A DNA stretch of 64,000 nt, from the NCBI GenBank assembly GCA_003116975.1, contig BGKB01000008.1:372001-436000 (forward strand), given 5' to 3'. Below the pieces are notes generated by a model that made no database searches, was not told the DNA's origin, and was given only the letters and a program-made list of their open reading frames with translations. Made by a program: the position numbers and the translations under genes. Positions 29,606 to 39,346 of the stretch are shown here, in pieces. Positions within the stretch are counted from its first letter, which is position 1; the number at the start of each line of letters is the position of its first letter. This DNA comes from Aurantiochytrium sp. KH105. Its lineage: Eukaryota > Sar > Bigyra > Thraustochytrida > Thraustochytriidae.

Positions 29606-31326
29606 TTGTTGTCCGCGATGTTTGATTGTCAGCACGAAGTGTTGCGCGATGCAGTCATAAATGTACGCATGTAGCCGTCGAGGCTCCACTGTCATCACCC
29701 AATGAGGTGGCTTGCAGGAAATCGCTTCGAATTTTCCAGCGCCACGCAAGGCAATCGAAGCGTTGTGGTGTCGGGTTGTTCGTCGGATCTGCGTGCGGCA
29801 AGGTCGCAGACCCACAACGAGGGCTTCTCGTCTGCTGTCGACCGTTCGCTGCCCCTCTTTGTCTCAACGTCTCCCCGCACGAACAGCCTTCCTCCGCCCG
29901 TATCCACGTCCGTTTCGCTGCACGAGCCCTTTCTTCGTCTGCCGCGACCCTACGTCTTGCATTCTTGCAACAGTATACTCGATTTGTGTTCTAGGGTCGG
30001 CCTAGGCCCACTGACAGTGAGGGTTTTGTGTTCTTCGTCGATCGTGCCAGTCTCCTGATTGAAGTCTATCCTGCGCTTCTTCGTCTAGTGTCTTCTCCTC
30101 GCAGTCGCCGCCGAGCGCGGTCCGCAGCCCCGGCGTCCGGCTGGACAACGGCCGTGTGCATCTGGCTCGAGGTCAGCCGCAGTCTCCAGCCATCGACTTT
30201 CGATGGCAAGCCCTGACCCTGAACTAGCTAGGCCAAGCCTAACTTGCAAGAAGATTTCCCGGTCTCACAACACTACTACAAGGCTGAACCGTTAGGCGCG
30301 GCTGACCAGCCTCAGAAGCGACCGGGGGTGACGCAATCGACTATAAACAGAAAATCTCGATCTCGGGAAGAGCGCTTGAGCGAGTGCCGATCGACGCGAC
30401 AGGAGCTGCGTATGAATCGCGACGGCGGCGCGGGAGCGCGCGCAGGGCAGAGCAGAACGATATTCCGCTGCGGCGAGGAGGCGCCGGGCCGGACCACGTC
30501 GTGGCACGGTTCGTTCGTGGGTACTCGATCACGGCGTCACGGTGGGCATGGAGGGGCGAGGTAGGGCAGCAACAGCAGCAGTCGCGGGATGGCTTCACAT
30601 TCCTGGTCGATCGTTTTGCGCCGGGCTGAATTGAGATTTGTCGTACGCTCCGGGTGGGACTCTTGGTGAAGCTTGCCCTTTTTGTATCTGCAAGTTGTTA
30701 CTCACTGTCAGGCAACCACGGAGGGACCTTTGCTCAAGTATCGATCTCTCCATCTTGCCGTGGCCAATCGCTCGTTTTGCTCTGCGGACATGATGTCGAG
30801 CTTCACAGATTTCCCACTTTTTCGATTAAAAATGACTCGCCCATCGACTATCATCACGGTTCATGTCTGGCTTTCGAAGCCAATCTTCCTTCTCGCACGC
30901 TTGCTCTCATCTTCGAGGGCATCATCACGCAGGTCGATCTCTGTCGAGGCCGGACCATTCCGCTTGCTGCTCTGGTCCACTAGCTCCATGATGAGCTTGA
31001 TTGCGTCTGCAAGTGTGCAACGACATCGTCTACCAATTGCTGGTTGATAAAAAAGGAAGGCAAAAGGACATATGTGTCGAGGCCAGACACCTTTGCTGCC
31101 TGCATTTCTTCAGCTCGCCCAGCCCTCAGAAACCTTTCGTTCTAGGCGAAGGGAAATGGATGAGAGGATGTATCGAGTCGCACGAGAAGAAAAATTTACA
31201 TAGGTCTAGGAAGAAAAATCCCGAGCGAGCAAACCAAGGACCGGCATGCCCGATAATGGTGCCCTTTCTTGTTTGTATGCGCGTGGCTGAGAATGTGTGA
31301 TGCTCAGCCTTACTCTCTCTCTTTCA
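29606..31326. other. Gene-poor stretch of about 1.7 kb
   Basis: No secure gene is found. Composition is more balanced than in coding regions. Between about 30690 and 31140 the minus strand shows coding-like segments broken by frame changes and stops (listed separately). The 29606-30650 part holds only short frames on both strands. Confidence 0.5.
30705..31138 (-). pseudogene. Possible broken or multi-exon gene, fragments only
   Basis: Reading the minus strand downward, a segment begins EEMQAAKVSGLDTYVLLPSF and continues to QLVDDVVAHL. One frame over, just past that point, the sequence continues naturally as DAIKLIMELVDQSSKRNGPA and on to RRKIGFESQT, then stops with TGA. The same frame resumes as MIVDGRVIFNRKSGKSVKLD and ends near LSKGPSVVA. 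The pieces have real-protein composition, but they need a frameshift and a nonsense codon, or introns I cannot place with confidence. A pyrimidine tract ending CAACCAG near 31035 could be an acceptor. I do not recognise the product. Plus-strand frames over the same bases start with GTG. Confidence 0.3.
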
Positions 31327-33009
31327 TCAGTCGTTTAAAGGCAAAATCACCACGAGTTCGTCCCACGATGAGACGTTATAAATGTACTCGCAATACAGCT
31401 GTCGCACGCCCTGTGGATGGAGACCATGACCAAAGGCGCACTTACACATATTGCCTACCTGACACTGGTCGAAATGGTCGAGGTCAGACACAATAGAGTA
31501 GCACGCCATGCTTGCGTACCATGCGGCCCAGATCAGAAGCCATACCAAGTACGGAGGCCGCAATCGCCACGCACCCATGACGTCGAAACCCGCGGCATGT
31601 TCATAGTGCAGACAGATCGTATCAACAGCTAGCTCTGCCGCAAGCTGCAACGCCATGCCACTAAGCAGTGTCCTGCGGTTTAGTGGATAAGCCAAGAACT
31701 CCCCATGCTGGGCGTACATGTCAAATGGAAGCTGTAACTGCCTGTGTTCGTAGCAAAGAAGTATAAAAGGCGTGAGCAAGATTGCTAGGTACTCGCTGAG
31801 CATTTCCCCGGCAATGACTGTTGAATGGAAATGCTTTGAACACAATTCGTGCACAGCCCTGACTCTAGCAGACGACTCAGCTTGAAAAAGTTCCCTCATG
31901 ATTTCTCGTTCAGAGGCCTTTGTATCGAGACGCGCCAAACTCGCAAGAATTGGACTTGATGCCGAGTTTGGGTTTCCCTTCGAAGCAAGTACGTGTCGGA
32001 GCGAGTGCTGCAGGTTCGATGGCACAACAACAGCAGCGGCGTCTTTCTGATGGAAGAAGATCTGGAAAAAGCGACTCATTTGACGGTCCCGCCAATTCAT
32101 GGTGACCCGAGAGAAGATCTCGAAAGCTGACTGCGTCGCAACCGCAGCTGTAAGTGTTGCTGCCGTCTCGAAGCGACTTACGAAGAGGCGCACAGCGAGT
32201 CCCATCATGATCTGAACCCAAAGGTGAATCACCCACGAAAGCTCGCGACGGAGCCTACGACCCGGAATGCAGATCTTAGGCGAGAAAGCCATGTGTTTTG
32301 CCAGGCTACGCGCTCCTGCGTATGCAGCCTCCTTGAAAAAGGGAATGACCGCTGCGACGAGGAACAATTTGCGGCCGTCGGTGTCAGCGGGAAAGAGGTA
32401 GAGCACTGCATAAAGCAAAAAACCGATCGCAACGCTGACTACGGCTTGCATGTAGGCCATGGGGACCATCGTGCCCCGACCAAGGACAATCCGCAAGGTT
32501 AGAGCTGGCGTCATTACGGGAATTGAGGCTGAAGTCATTCCAAAGTGCTTGTATCCATAACCTCGACAGACCAGCCAGCTCAGGGTGGTCAGTAGCACGA
32601 TCATTACAGTTTCTTTTGTTGTGGCTTTTATATACAGCACGAAGCTCAATGGAAAGAAAAGGAATGTAGACACGTCAAGATTGAAAAAGCAAAGAATCTC
32701 GTCGAGCGGTTTTCTGTTGGGCAAATCAAAAAGCACGGGCTCCTTTCTTTCAACGTTGACATGCCATCTTGGCTCCATGGGCAAAAACACTCTTGGTGCC
32801 CAGAATACGGCAATCACGCCAAGACCGAGGATAGAAAAGAGTGCAAGCTCCATTGACAGACGGAGCGCATTGAACATGCTTCTAGTGACCGGAACAGACT
32901 TGATTTGGGCCTCGTCGCGCTCAAGAATAGTTTGCGCTAGTGCCTCGAGTTCGCTATCGGAGAGGCCGGCGAGCGTAGCTCTTGGCTCTGGCATTGAACT
33001 TTGCGTCAT
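31327..33009 (-). CDS. Polytopic membrane protein, tandem family member A
   Basis: This 560-residue product with a clean ATG start is the first of three adjacent paralogues. After a short N-terminal helix (LSDSELEALAQTILERD), there are about nine to eleven hydrophobic stretches, for example SMELALFSILGLGVIAVFWA, FFPLSFVLYI and AVVSVAIGFLLYAVLYLFPA. Shared signatures are SWVIHLWVQIMMGLAVRLFV, SRVTMNWRDRQ before a cytosolic basic loop, and QLQLPFDMYAQHGEF. The C-terminal Cys motif has the form CxxGxxCxCAxGxGLHxxGV and is followed by RQLYCEYIYN. No enzyme or transporter signature known to me is present. It is most similar to member B. The conserved cysteines near the end suggest a disulfide or metal-binding lumenal tail. 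Function unknown. Confidence 0.8.
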   Translation of the reverse strand: MTQSSMPEPRATLAGLSDSELEALAQTILERDEAQIKSVPVTRSMFNALRLSMELALFSILGLGVIAVFWAPRVFLPMEPRWHVNVERKEPVLFDLPNRKPLDEILCFFNLDVSTFLFFPLSFVLYIKATTKETVMIVLLTTLSWLVCRGYGYKHFGMTSASIPVMTPALTLRIVLGRGTMVPMAYMQAVVSVAIGFLLYAVLYLFPADTDGRKLFLVAAVIPFFKEAAYAGARSLAKHMAFSPKICIPGRRLRRELSWVIHLWVQIMMGLAVRLFVSRFETAATLTAAVATQSAFEIFSRVTMNWRDRQMSRFFQIFFHQKDAAAVVVPSNLQHSLRHVLASKGNPNSASSPILASLARLDTKASEREIMRELFQAESSARVRAVHELCSKHFHSTVIAGEMLSEYLAILLTPFILLCYEHRQLQLPFDMYAQHGEFLAYPLNRRTLLSGMALQLAAELAVDTICLHYEHAAGFDVMGAWRLRPPYLVWLLIWAAWYASMACYSIVSDLDHFDQCQVGNMCKCAFGHGLHPQGVRQLYCEYIYNVSSWDELVVILPLND

Positions 33010-33699
33010 GGTTCACCTTTGTCCTTTTTCTCTCTCTACTTTCTCCTCTTGAGGATTTGTCTCAGCACATCTTGCCGCTCCCCTAATCGCCGCCGCCGCC
33101 GCAAAAGATGTATACTACCCGGCCGGACTGGACGATCTATCTGATCTGGCACTACTGTTGATTCAAGCGCAATTTACTGTCGATTGGCTTGAGCCGTTGG
33201 GCCTGGTGATGACTCGGACTCACTGTCACTGTCAGAGTAGATCTACCAGAGAAGCATGCGTCGATCGGTGGCACGGAGGCTCCGTCCTATTGTCAAATGC
33301 CCACAGCTGGTGACCCGGATTGGAAGGTGGCCGTTACGCTTTGGCTGGGCGGCAGCGGGCCGCCCCGGGCCCGGGCTCGGATTACGGATCGGCAGGCTGA
33401 ATGAGACCGTGACCATTTGTCAGAGCGCTGCGTCTGCTCTAGAATAGATCAAATCGGAAGAACAAAAGGTCTAGGGCCTTAACTATGGCCTTTGCTATAG
33501 CCTATACTATAGGTTGCCTTGTGTGTTTCTAACAGTAAATTTCGACCCTTATCGTGTCTTACATACCTATCTTGTGCATGATTTCGAGGCCTATGAGAAG
33601 CTAGAGGTTTTCTTCTTTTTTCATGCCTTTTGCTTCTCCTTCCCCCCTCGCCGCCGGAAGAATATAGTAGGCCTAGCGTCAAGAACGTTTCATTGATTG
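33010..33699. other. Spacer between membrane paralogues A and B
   Basis: About 690 bp. It is GC-rich near 33330-33390 with GGCCC/GGGCC words and AT-rich close to the stop of B. There is no credible gene. Presumed 5' flank of A and 3' flank of B. Confidence 0.55.
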
Positions 33700-35475
33700 T
33701 TAGGATACAATGCTGTCTCGAAGAATGACTTCCAATTCTTCTCGCGATGAAACATTGTAAATGTATTCGCAATAAAGCTCGCGTACCCCCTGAGAATGGA
33801 GACCATGTCCAAAGGCGCAGTTACACATGTCACCAGTAAGGCAATCGTCCAGGTTGTCACGATTCGCAACGATCGTGTAGCAGGCCACGCTGGCATACCA
33901 CGTTGCCCAAATGAGAAGCCAGGCAAAATACGGAGGGCGGAGACGCCATGCCCGAATCACGTCAAATCCAGAGGCTTGCTCATGATAAAGACACAGTGTA
34001 TCGACGGCCAACTCCGCAACAAGCTGCAGCAACGTGCCAATGAAAAGGCTCTTGTAATTCAATGGGTGGACGAGGAACTCTCCATGCTGTGCATACATGT
34101 CAAAGGGGAGCTGGAGCTGTCTGTTTTCGAAACAAATGAGCACAAGAGGAGCAAGCAATATTGCCAGGTATTCGCTGAGCATTTCACCCGCAACCACGTT
34201 GGAATGAAAGTGCCTCGAGCAGAATTCGTGTACAGCTCTGACCCTTGCGGGTGACTCGGTCTGAAACAGCTCCTTCATCAGATCGCGTCCCGAGGTTCTG
34301 CCGTCAAAGTCGTCAACGCTTGCCCGCGAAAATGTTGAAGTTGACGGGGCCTTCAAAGGCGCGACATATCGGAGTGATCGCTCCAGGTTGGACGGAAGAA
34401 CCACAGCGCTGTCTTTCCTTCGAAAGATTATTTTGAGAATTCGACTCGTTTGGCGATCACGCCAGTTCATGGTCACCCGTGAAAATATTTCGCCAACAGA
34501 CTGGGCTGCAACAGCGGCGGTCAAAGACAGCGTTGACTCGAAGCGGCTCACGAAGAGTCGGACAACGAGACCCATCATGACCTGAACCCACAGATGAATG
34601 ACCCAGGAGAGCTCGCGTCGAAGTCGTCTTTCCGCAACATGAATTTGAGGCGAAAAAGCCATATATTCTGCCAGTCCACGAGCTCCGGCGTACGTGGCTT
34701 CCTTGAAGAAAGGTATCACAACGGCGACCATGACCAATCTCTGGCCGTCAGTGTTCGCTGGAAAGAACGAAAGTACAGTGTAAAGCACAAAGACCACGCC
34801 AAGGTTAATAGCAGCTCGTAGACAAGCCATGGGAACCATCGTGCCCGGGCCGAGAACAAGGCGAAGAGTGAAAACTGGGAGGAGAACGGGAATTGTGGCC
34901 GCGATCATTCCGAGGTGCTTGAAAGCGATAGCTCGAAAGAGGATCAAGGCGACAAAGGTCATCGATAGAATTCCTGCAATTTCCCTTCTTGACGCGTCCA
35001 CGTACAGGATAAAGTTCAGAGGGAAGAAAAAAAACGAGGAAATGTCAAAGTTGAGGAAAGCGGCGACCTCGGATAAGGTGTCTTGGTTCATCAGGTCGAG
35101 AATCACGGGTTCCTTTTCTTTGAGATTGGCGTGCCACCTTGCCTCAATTGGCAGGAACGATCTGGGCATCCAAAAGACCGCGAGTACGCCGAGACCGACA
35201 ACAGAATACACAGCGAGCCTGGCGGAGAGCAGAAAGGATTGTCGGATGCCGGATATAGTCGACAATGCCTTGGCTTGTGCTTTGTCTCGCTCGAGCATTG
35301 CCTGCGCCAGAGCCCCGAGGTCGGTATCGGGGAGGCCTGCAATAGAAACGTGTCGCGCTGTATCTTGGCCATCAAGCGCGCGTCGTGGCGGCGCTACATC
35401 TTGACCTGGCGTTTGGACTTCGTCCGCTTCGTTCGTCGTGATTTTCACAGAATATGCTGCAACAGCAGGCCACAA
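33700..35475 (-). CDS. Polytopic membrane protein, tandem family member B (start unresolved)
   Basis: This member is closely similar to A: an N-terminal helix LPDTDLGALAQAMLERD, the SWVIHLWVQVMMGLVVRLFV segment, SRVTMNWRDRQ, QLQLPFDMYAQHGEF, and the C-terminal Cys motif ending RELYCEYIYN. The frame is open from a TTG at 35475, and there is no in-frame ATG between an upstream stop and a Met inside the conserved region. A likely explanation is a short first exon upstream. A CTGTTGCAG acceptor ends near 35463 and a CTAAC branch-point-like word sits near 35532. The donor and first ATG cannot be fixed by eye. The coordinates therefore give the open frame rather than the proven start. Role unknown, as for A. 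Confidence 0.75.
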   Translation of the reverse strand: MWPAVAAYSVKITTNEADEVQTPGQDVAPPRRALDGQDTARHVSIAGLPDTDLGALAQAMLERDKAQAKALSTISGIRQSFLLSARLAVYSVVGLGVLAVFWMPRSFLPIEARWHANLKEKEPVILDLMNQDTLSEVAAFLNFDISSFFFFPLNFILYVDASRREIAGILSMTFVALILFRAIAFKHLGMIAATIPVLLPVFTLRLVLGPGTMVPMACLRAAINLGVVFVLYTVLSFFPANTDGQRLVMVAVVIPFFKEATYAGARGLAEYMAFSPQIHVAERRLRRELSWVIHLWVQVMMGLVVRLFVSRFESTLSLTAAVAAQSVGEIFSRVTMNWRDRQTSRILKIIFRRKDSAVVLPSNLERSLRYVAPLKAPSTSTFSRASVDDFDGRTSGRDLMKELFQTESPARVRAVHEFCSRHFHSNVVAGEMLSEYLAILLAPLVLICFENRQLQLPFDMYAQHGEFLVHPLNYKSLFIGTLLQLVAELAVDTLCLYHEQASGFDVIRAWRLRPPYFAWLLIWATWYASVACYTIVANRDNLDDCLTGDMCNCAFGHGLHSQGVRELYCEYIYNVSSREELEVILRDSIVS

Positions 35476-36357
35476 AAGGTCGACGGCGAGGCACCCATGC
35501 CACGTGCCGCCACGCGTGCGACAGCTTTGTTAGTTTTGCATTTGGTACATGTTTGAATTGTGATCCTTTGAAAAAAATTCAGAGGAGGGAGAAGCTAGTG
35601 CTAGCTAGCCGTTGAACACTGCTTGAACTTATTGAAACTGTATACCACCAAGGTAAGTTGGAAGTGAAGGAGGTCCACAAAAGTGAAGGAGAAGCTTAAT
35701 GGAGACAAGGTTCAAAGCGCTGGATCATTATAATCTACGACCTCTACGTGCCTGTATGCGCTTGGATACTTCTGTAATTAGGGTTTTGAACTCGAAAGAT
35801 GAATCAAAGTGATTTGCGTTGCGCAGAATAAAATTTGGGGAAAATGTGTGGGTTGAGGGTCTTTCCATACCTAAAATCACGCGTTGGGCTGGGGTGTCAG
35901 CACTGCTACCCTGTATGGCCGCGGCTTCGAGGCGTCCGTGCCCATCCTGACGGCCCTGGCCACTCGGGTGGCCCTAGGCCATAAGATTCCGTCTCGGACT
36001 CAGACCCTGGAACATTCTGTCCGTAACGGCTCACTTGCGAAAAGAAAAGAAAAGAAAAGATAACGATCTGAATTATGTGTCGAGGTGTAACATGCCAGGA
36101 GCCGGAAGTCCTTTTTCAAGAGACCTATTTCAAATATAAATCGTGGACGCGCGAGATGATTACTTTTATTTTTAAACACTACATTGCGGAACGACAAAAT
36201 CATTGAAGTCCGTTGCTGGGTGATGCAAAACGGAGAAGCAACACAGCTTGTATCAATCAAATGCATGGACAATAAATTTGCGCACGTATACGTGTTTCGC
36301 CAGCTCTGCAGTCTGTAGGAAACGCGAAAAGAATCAATATCGATTATATGTCACACG
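35476..36357. other. Spacer between membrane paralogues B and C
   Basis: About 880 bp, moderately AT-rich. It contains an AAAAG tandem near 36039-36060 and probably the first exon of B near 35530-35870. I see no other gene. Confidence 0.5.
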
Positions 36358-38151
36358 TCAATAGGGTGGAAGACCCTGGGTCTCGTTGTAAATGTACAAG
36401 CAATAGAGCTGGCGGACGCCGGATGGGTGTAGGCCATTCCCATTTGCGCAGGCACAAAGATTCCCAGGTTTGCAGTTCGAAAAGCTGTCTCGATTGTCCG
36501 CCATCATAAAGCAGAGCACGCTCGCGTACCAAGCGGCCCAAACGAAGAGCACATTAAAATAAGGGGGGCGGAGGCGCCAAGCCCGAGCAATGTCGTACCC
36601 AGATATCTCCTCATAGCACACGCAGACAACGTCGACCGCAAATTCTGCAGCAAACTGCAGGAACGTGCTCAAAACAAGAGCACTGTGGTCGAGAGGAGCA
36701 ACGCGAAAAACTCCGTGCTGCGCAAATTGATCAAACGGAAGCTGTAGCTGGGCGTTCTCGAAGAGAATCAGCACAATTGGAGTAATAAAAATGGCAAGGT
36801 ACTCGCTGATCATCTCGCTGGCTGCGACGGAAGCGTGGAAGTGTCTTTTGCAGCACTCGCGAATGACTTGGCTCGAATTGGACGAGTCATCGTATCCTGA
36901 CTCGTTTCTCCCCTTGACTGGTCCCGATGAAGCCTGATGGGTAGCGTTACCGCTAGACCCCCGCGAGTTCTCTTCGATGCTGAGGTCACGAAGCGAGTGT
37001 CGTAAGGTCTTTGGCATGACCACGGCTTGGGCTTGCCGAGAAAACAATTTGGTGAAAATGTGGCCTATTGCTCGGTCGCGTCTGCTCATGGTGATGCGAG
37101 ATATAAGTTCGCCCGCTGACTGGAAGGTGATGGCCAGGGCAAGACCTGAGCTGGTTTCGAAGCGGGCCACAAAAAGTCTGACGATCAAGGCAGCAACGAT
37201 TTGTACCCAGAGGTGCATTACTTGTGCAAGTTCTCTGAACAAAACTTGGTTTTTCACCTTGATACCAGGTGAAAAGGCCATGTGCGATGCCAGGGCCCGA
37301 GTTGCCGCATACGCGAGCTCCTTGCCAACAGGGAGCAAACAAGCCACGACAAGGAGCCTCAGAGAATCGCTACTTGCGTTGAATGCGCTCAGGAAGGCAA
37401 GCATGCCCATTCCAATCACGAAGACAATACCAGCCCGAACAATCGATCCCGGGATGCCGGTGCCTGGTCCCAAAAGTAGACGGTATAAGAGAGCAGGAGC
37501 AAAAACAGGAACGAAGCCAGATAAGAGACCTAGTATTGGATAAAGAACGGCCCGGAAAACCAGCATAATAACACTTGTCCCTGCGAAGATCACCAGGACT
37601 TGACGTTTTGTGGCGTTTATGTAGAGCGCAAATGTGACGGGAAGGAAGTAACAAAACGAAAGGTCAAGGAGAAGATTTAAGCCCATGTTGTCGAGTCGAG
37701 AGTGTTCGCGGAATATGAAGGGCTCCTTGGCCACCGTGTCAACGCGCCATTCCGAGGAGAAACTCGAAAATCGTCGCGGCACCCAAAAGACGCCAACCAC
37801 AAGTAGGCCGACGACGCTGTTGACTGCAATCTTGCTCGTGAGCCAGGCGGCTCGACACAGGCGACGTGTCCATGACGATTCTGAGGCCTGCTCTTGAAGT
37901 TCTTGGAGCATTGTTTCCGCGAGCTGACTCAGCTCGGCCTGTGAAACGCGGCGCTGCGCCACAACGCTACTAGATGCTCTTCGCCCCATGATGCTGCTCG
38001 TGCCGAAGGCAAAGTCGTTGTTGCCGGTGGCCGCATCGTTGCTGCCGCTTTCACGCGGCCTCTCGTCGGCCGCAGCGGTAGAGGCAGAGACAGAGCCAGA
38101 GGCCGTGCTTTCGTTGGCGTCAGCGAGCACAACGTCCGGCTCCACCAGCAT
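36358..38151 (-). CDS. Polytopic membrane protein, tandem family member C
   Basis: The third paralogue has 597 residues and a real ATG at 38151. It has a longer Ser/Ala-rich acidic N-terminus than A, then RRVSQAELSQLAETMLQELQ in place of the short N-terminal helix. The hydrophobic plan is the same. Shared blocks are AQVMHLWVQIVAALIVRLFV, SRITMSRRDRA, QLQLPFDQFAQHGVF, AWRLRPPYFNVLFVWAAWYA, and the Cys motif ending RQLYCLYIYN. It is clearly more diverged than A and B are from each other, so the A/B duplication is the younger one. The product is presumably an endomembrane or surface protein with a conserved Cys-rich tail. I do not recognise a family name. Confidence 0.8.
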   Translation of the reverse strand: MLVEPDVVLADANESTASGSVSASTAAADERPRESGSNDAATGNNDFAFGTSSIMGRRASSSVVAQRRVSQAELSQLAETMLQELQEQASESSWTRRLCRAAWLTSKIAVNSVVGLLVVGVFWVPRRFSSFSSEWRVDTVAKEPFIFREHSRLDNMGLNLLLDLSFCYFLPVTFALYINATKRQVLVIFAGTSVIMLVFRAVLYPILGLLSGFVPVFAPALLYRLLLGPGTGIPGSIVRAGIVFVIGMGMLAFLSAFNASSDSLRLLVVACLLPVGKELAYAATRALASHMAFSPGIKVKNQVLFRELAQVMHLWVQIVAALIVRLFVARFETSSGLALAITFQSAGELISRITMSRRDRAIGHIFTKLFSRQAQAVVMPKTLRHSLRDLSIEENSRGSSGNATHQASSGPVKGRNESGYDDSSNSSQVIRECCKRHFHASVAASEMISEYLAIFITPIVLILFENAQLQLPFDQFAQHGVFRVAPLDHSALVLSTFLQFAAEFAVDVVCVCYEEISGYDIARAWRLRPPYFNVLFVWAAWYASVLCFMMADNRDSFSNCKPGNLCACANGNGLHPSGVRQLYCLYIYNETQGLPPY

Positions 38152-39346
38152 TTTCGACTCGCTGCAGCAGCGTACGAGATTTGCACTTGCACTTGCACTT
38201 GCGCATGCGCACAGCGTATTCTTCTTCTTATTTTATACGTCTCGCAAAAGGTTTAGACGGGAATTTTAGTCTCATTGTCATCCAAGAAAGACTCCTATCA
38301 GTCACCAAGAATGAGTGCAGATGTCCGTTGCGTCTTTATATGGTCACGATAACCTGCGGTGTTCGGGTACTCACTCGCCCGTTCACCGGTCGAGGTGTCC
38401 TGGTGGGCCGCCGCACTGCGTCTGACGTACAAAGCGATTCTTAACTTTAGACTTTAGCACGGAACTGACATCCCCCAGCTGCACATGGACAGTGAGTCGG
38501 AAGCAGATGAGCAATCTTTCGATGAAACGATCGACGTGTTTGTTTTCGCTGGTCTTAGGCGGCCCGGCTGAACTCCGCTTCCGTTCGTTATTGCTCTGGT
38601 TCGGAAGTTACGATTGCACAAGCACCTCACGAGCAGAATCAAGAGGCGTTGGGGCTAGGGCCGACACATCTGCAAGCAAGCGACCGCTCGCTCCCTGCCG
38701 CAGCCGAGGCCGCTTGCTCCTGGCCGCGCATACCGCTAAATTTCATCTGCCAACCCGCTGCCGCCAGCAGCCAACCTTTCCAGCATCACTTCAACCTCTC
38801 GTCCATCGCACCTTCATCTGCGCGGTCGCTCCAAGGCCCGGACACGCCTTCCATCCAACCGCCCTCCGTCGCGATCCTCCCCTCCGGATATCCCCTCCCC
38901 CCCACACGCCGCATCTCGCTCTTCCCGCCTCCCCGAACGACCGTCCGCGACGGCCCCGTCGCCGTCGCCAGCCGCCATCTCCACGGCGCCCAGCTCGGCG
39001 GCGATAATGCCGTTCACCGGCCATATCGGCGCCCTCGGCGCGACATGCGCGCGCCCTTCCCGGCCGGAAACAAGAAACAAGAAACGAGAAACAAGAAACA
39101 AGAAGAAACGAGAAACGAGAAACTAGAAACAAGGCCGCGCGGGGTCCCCGGGAGCGCGCGGAGGAGCGGCGGCGCGGCGCGAGCGGCGGCGGGCGCGGCC
39201 TCGCCGAGACGCCGCGCTGGACGGACGCTGGTTCGATGATGGTTGGTGAACTGCGATGGAGCGGATGATGGAATGGACGCTGGAATGGATGGATGATGGA
39301 CCGTGGATGAACGAGGGATGGATGATGCAGAACCGCAAGCCCGGCG
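38152..39346. other. Divergent region; HSL leader with GAAACAAG and GGATG repeats
   Basis: About 1.2 kb between membrane gene C and the lipase. An imperfect GAAACAAG/GAAACGAG tandem lies near 39065-39133. From 39236 to 39330 a GGATG-rich repeat places 14 ATGs upstream of the lipase start. Long frames here on either strand are composition artefacts. Confidence 0.55.
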
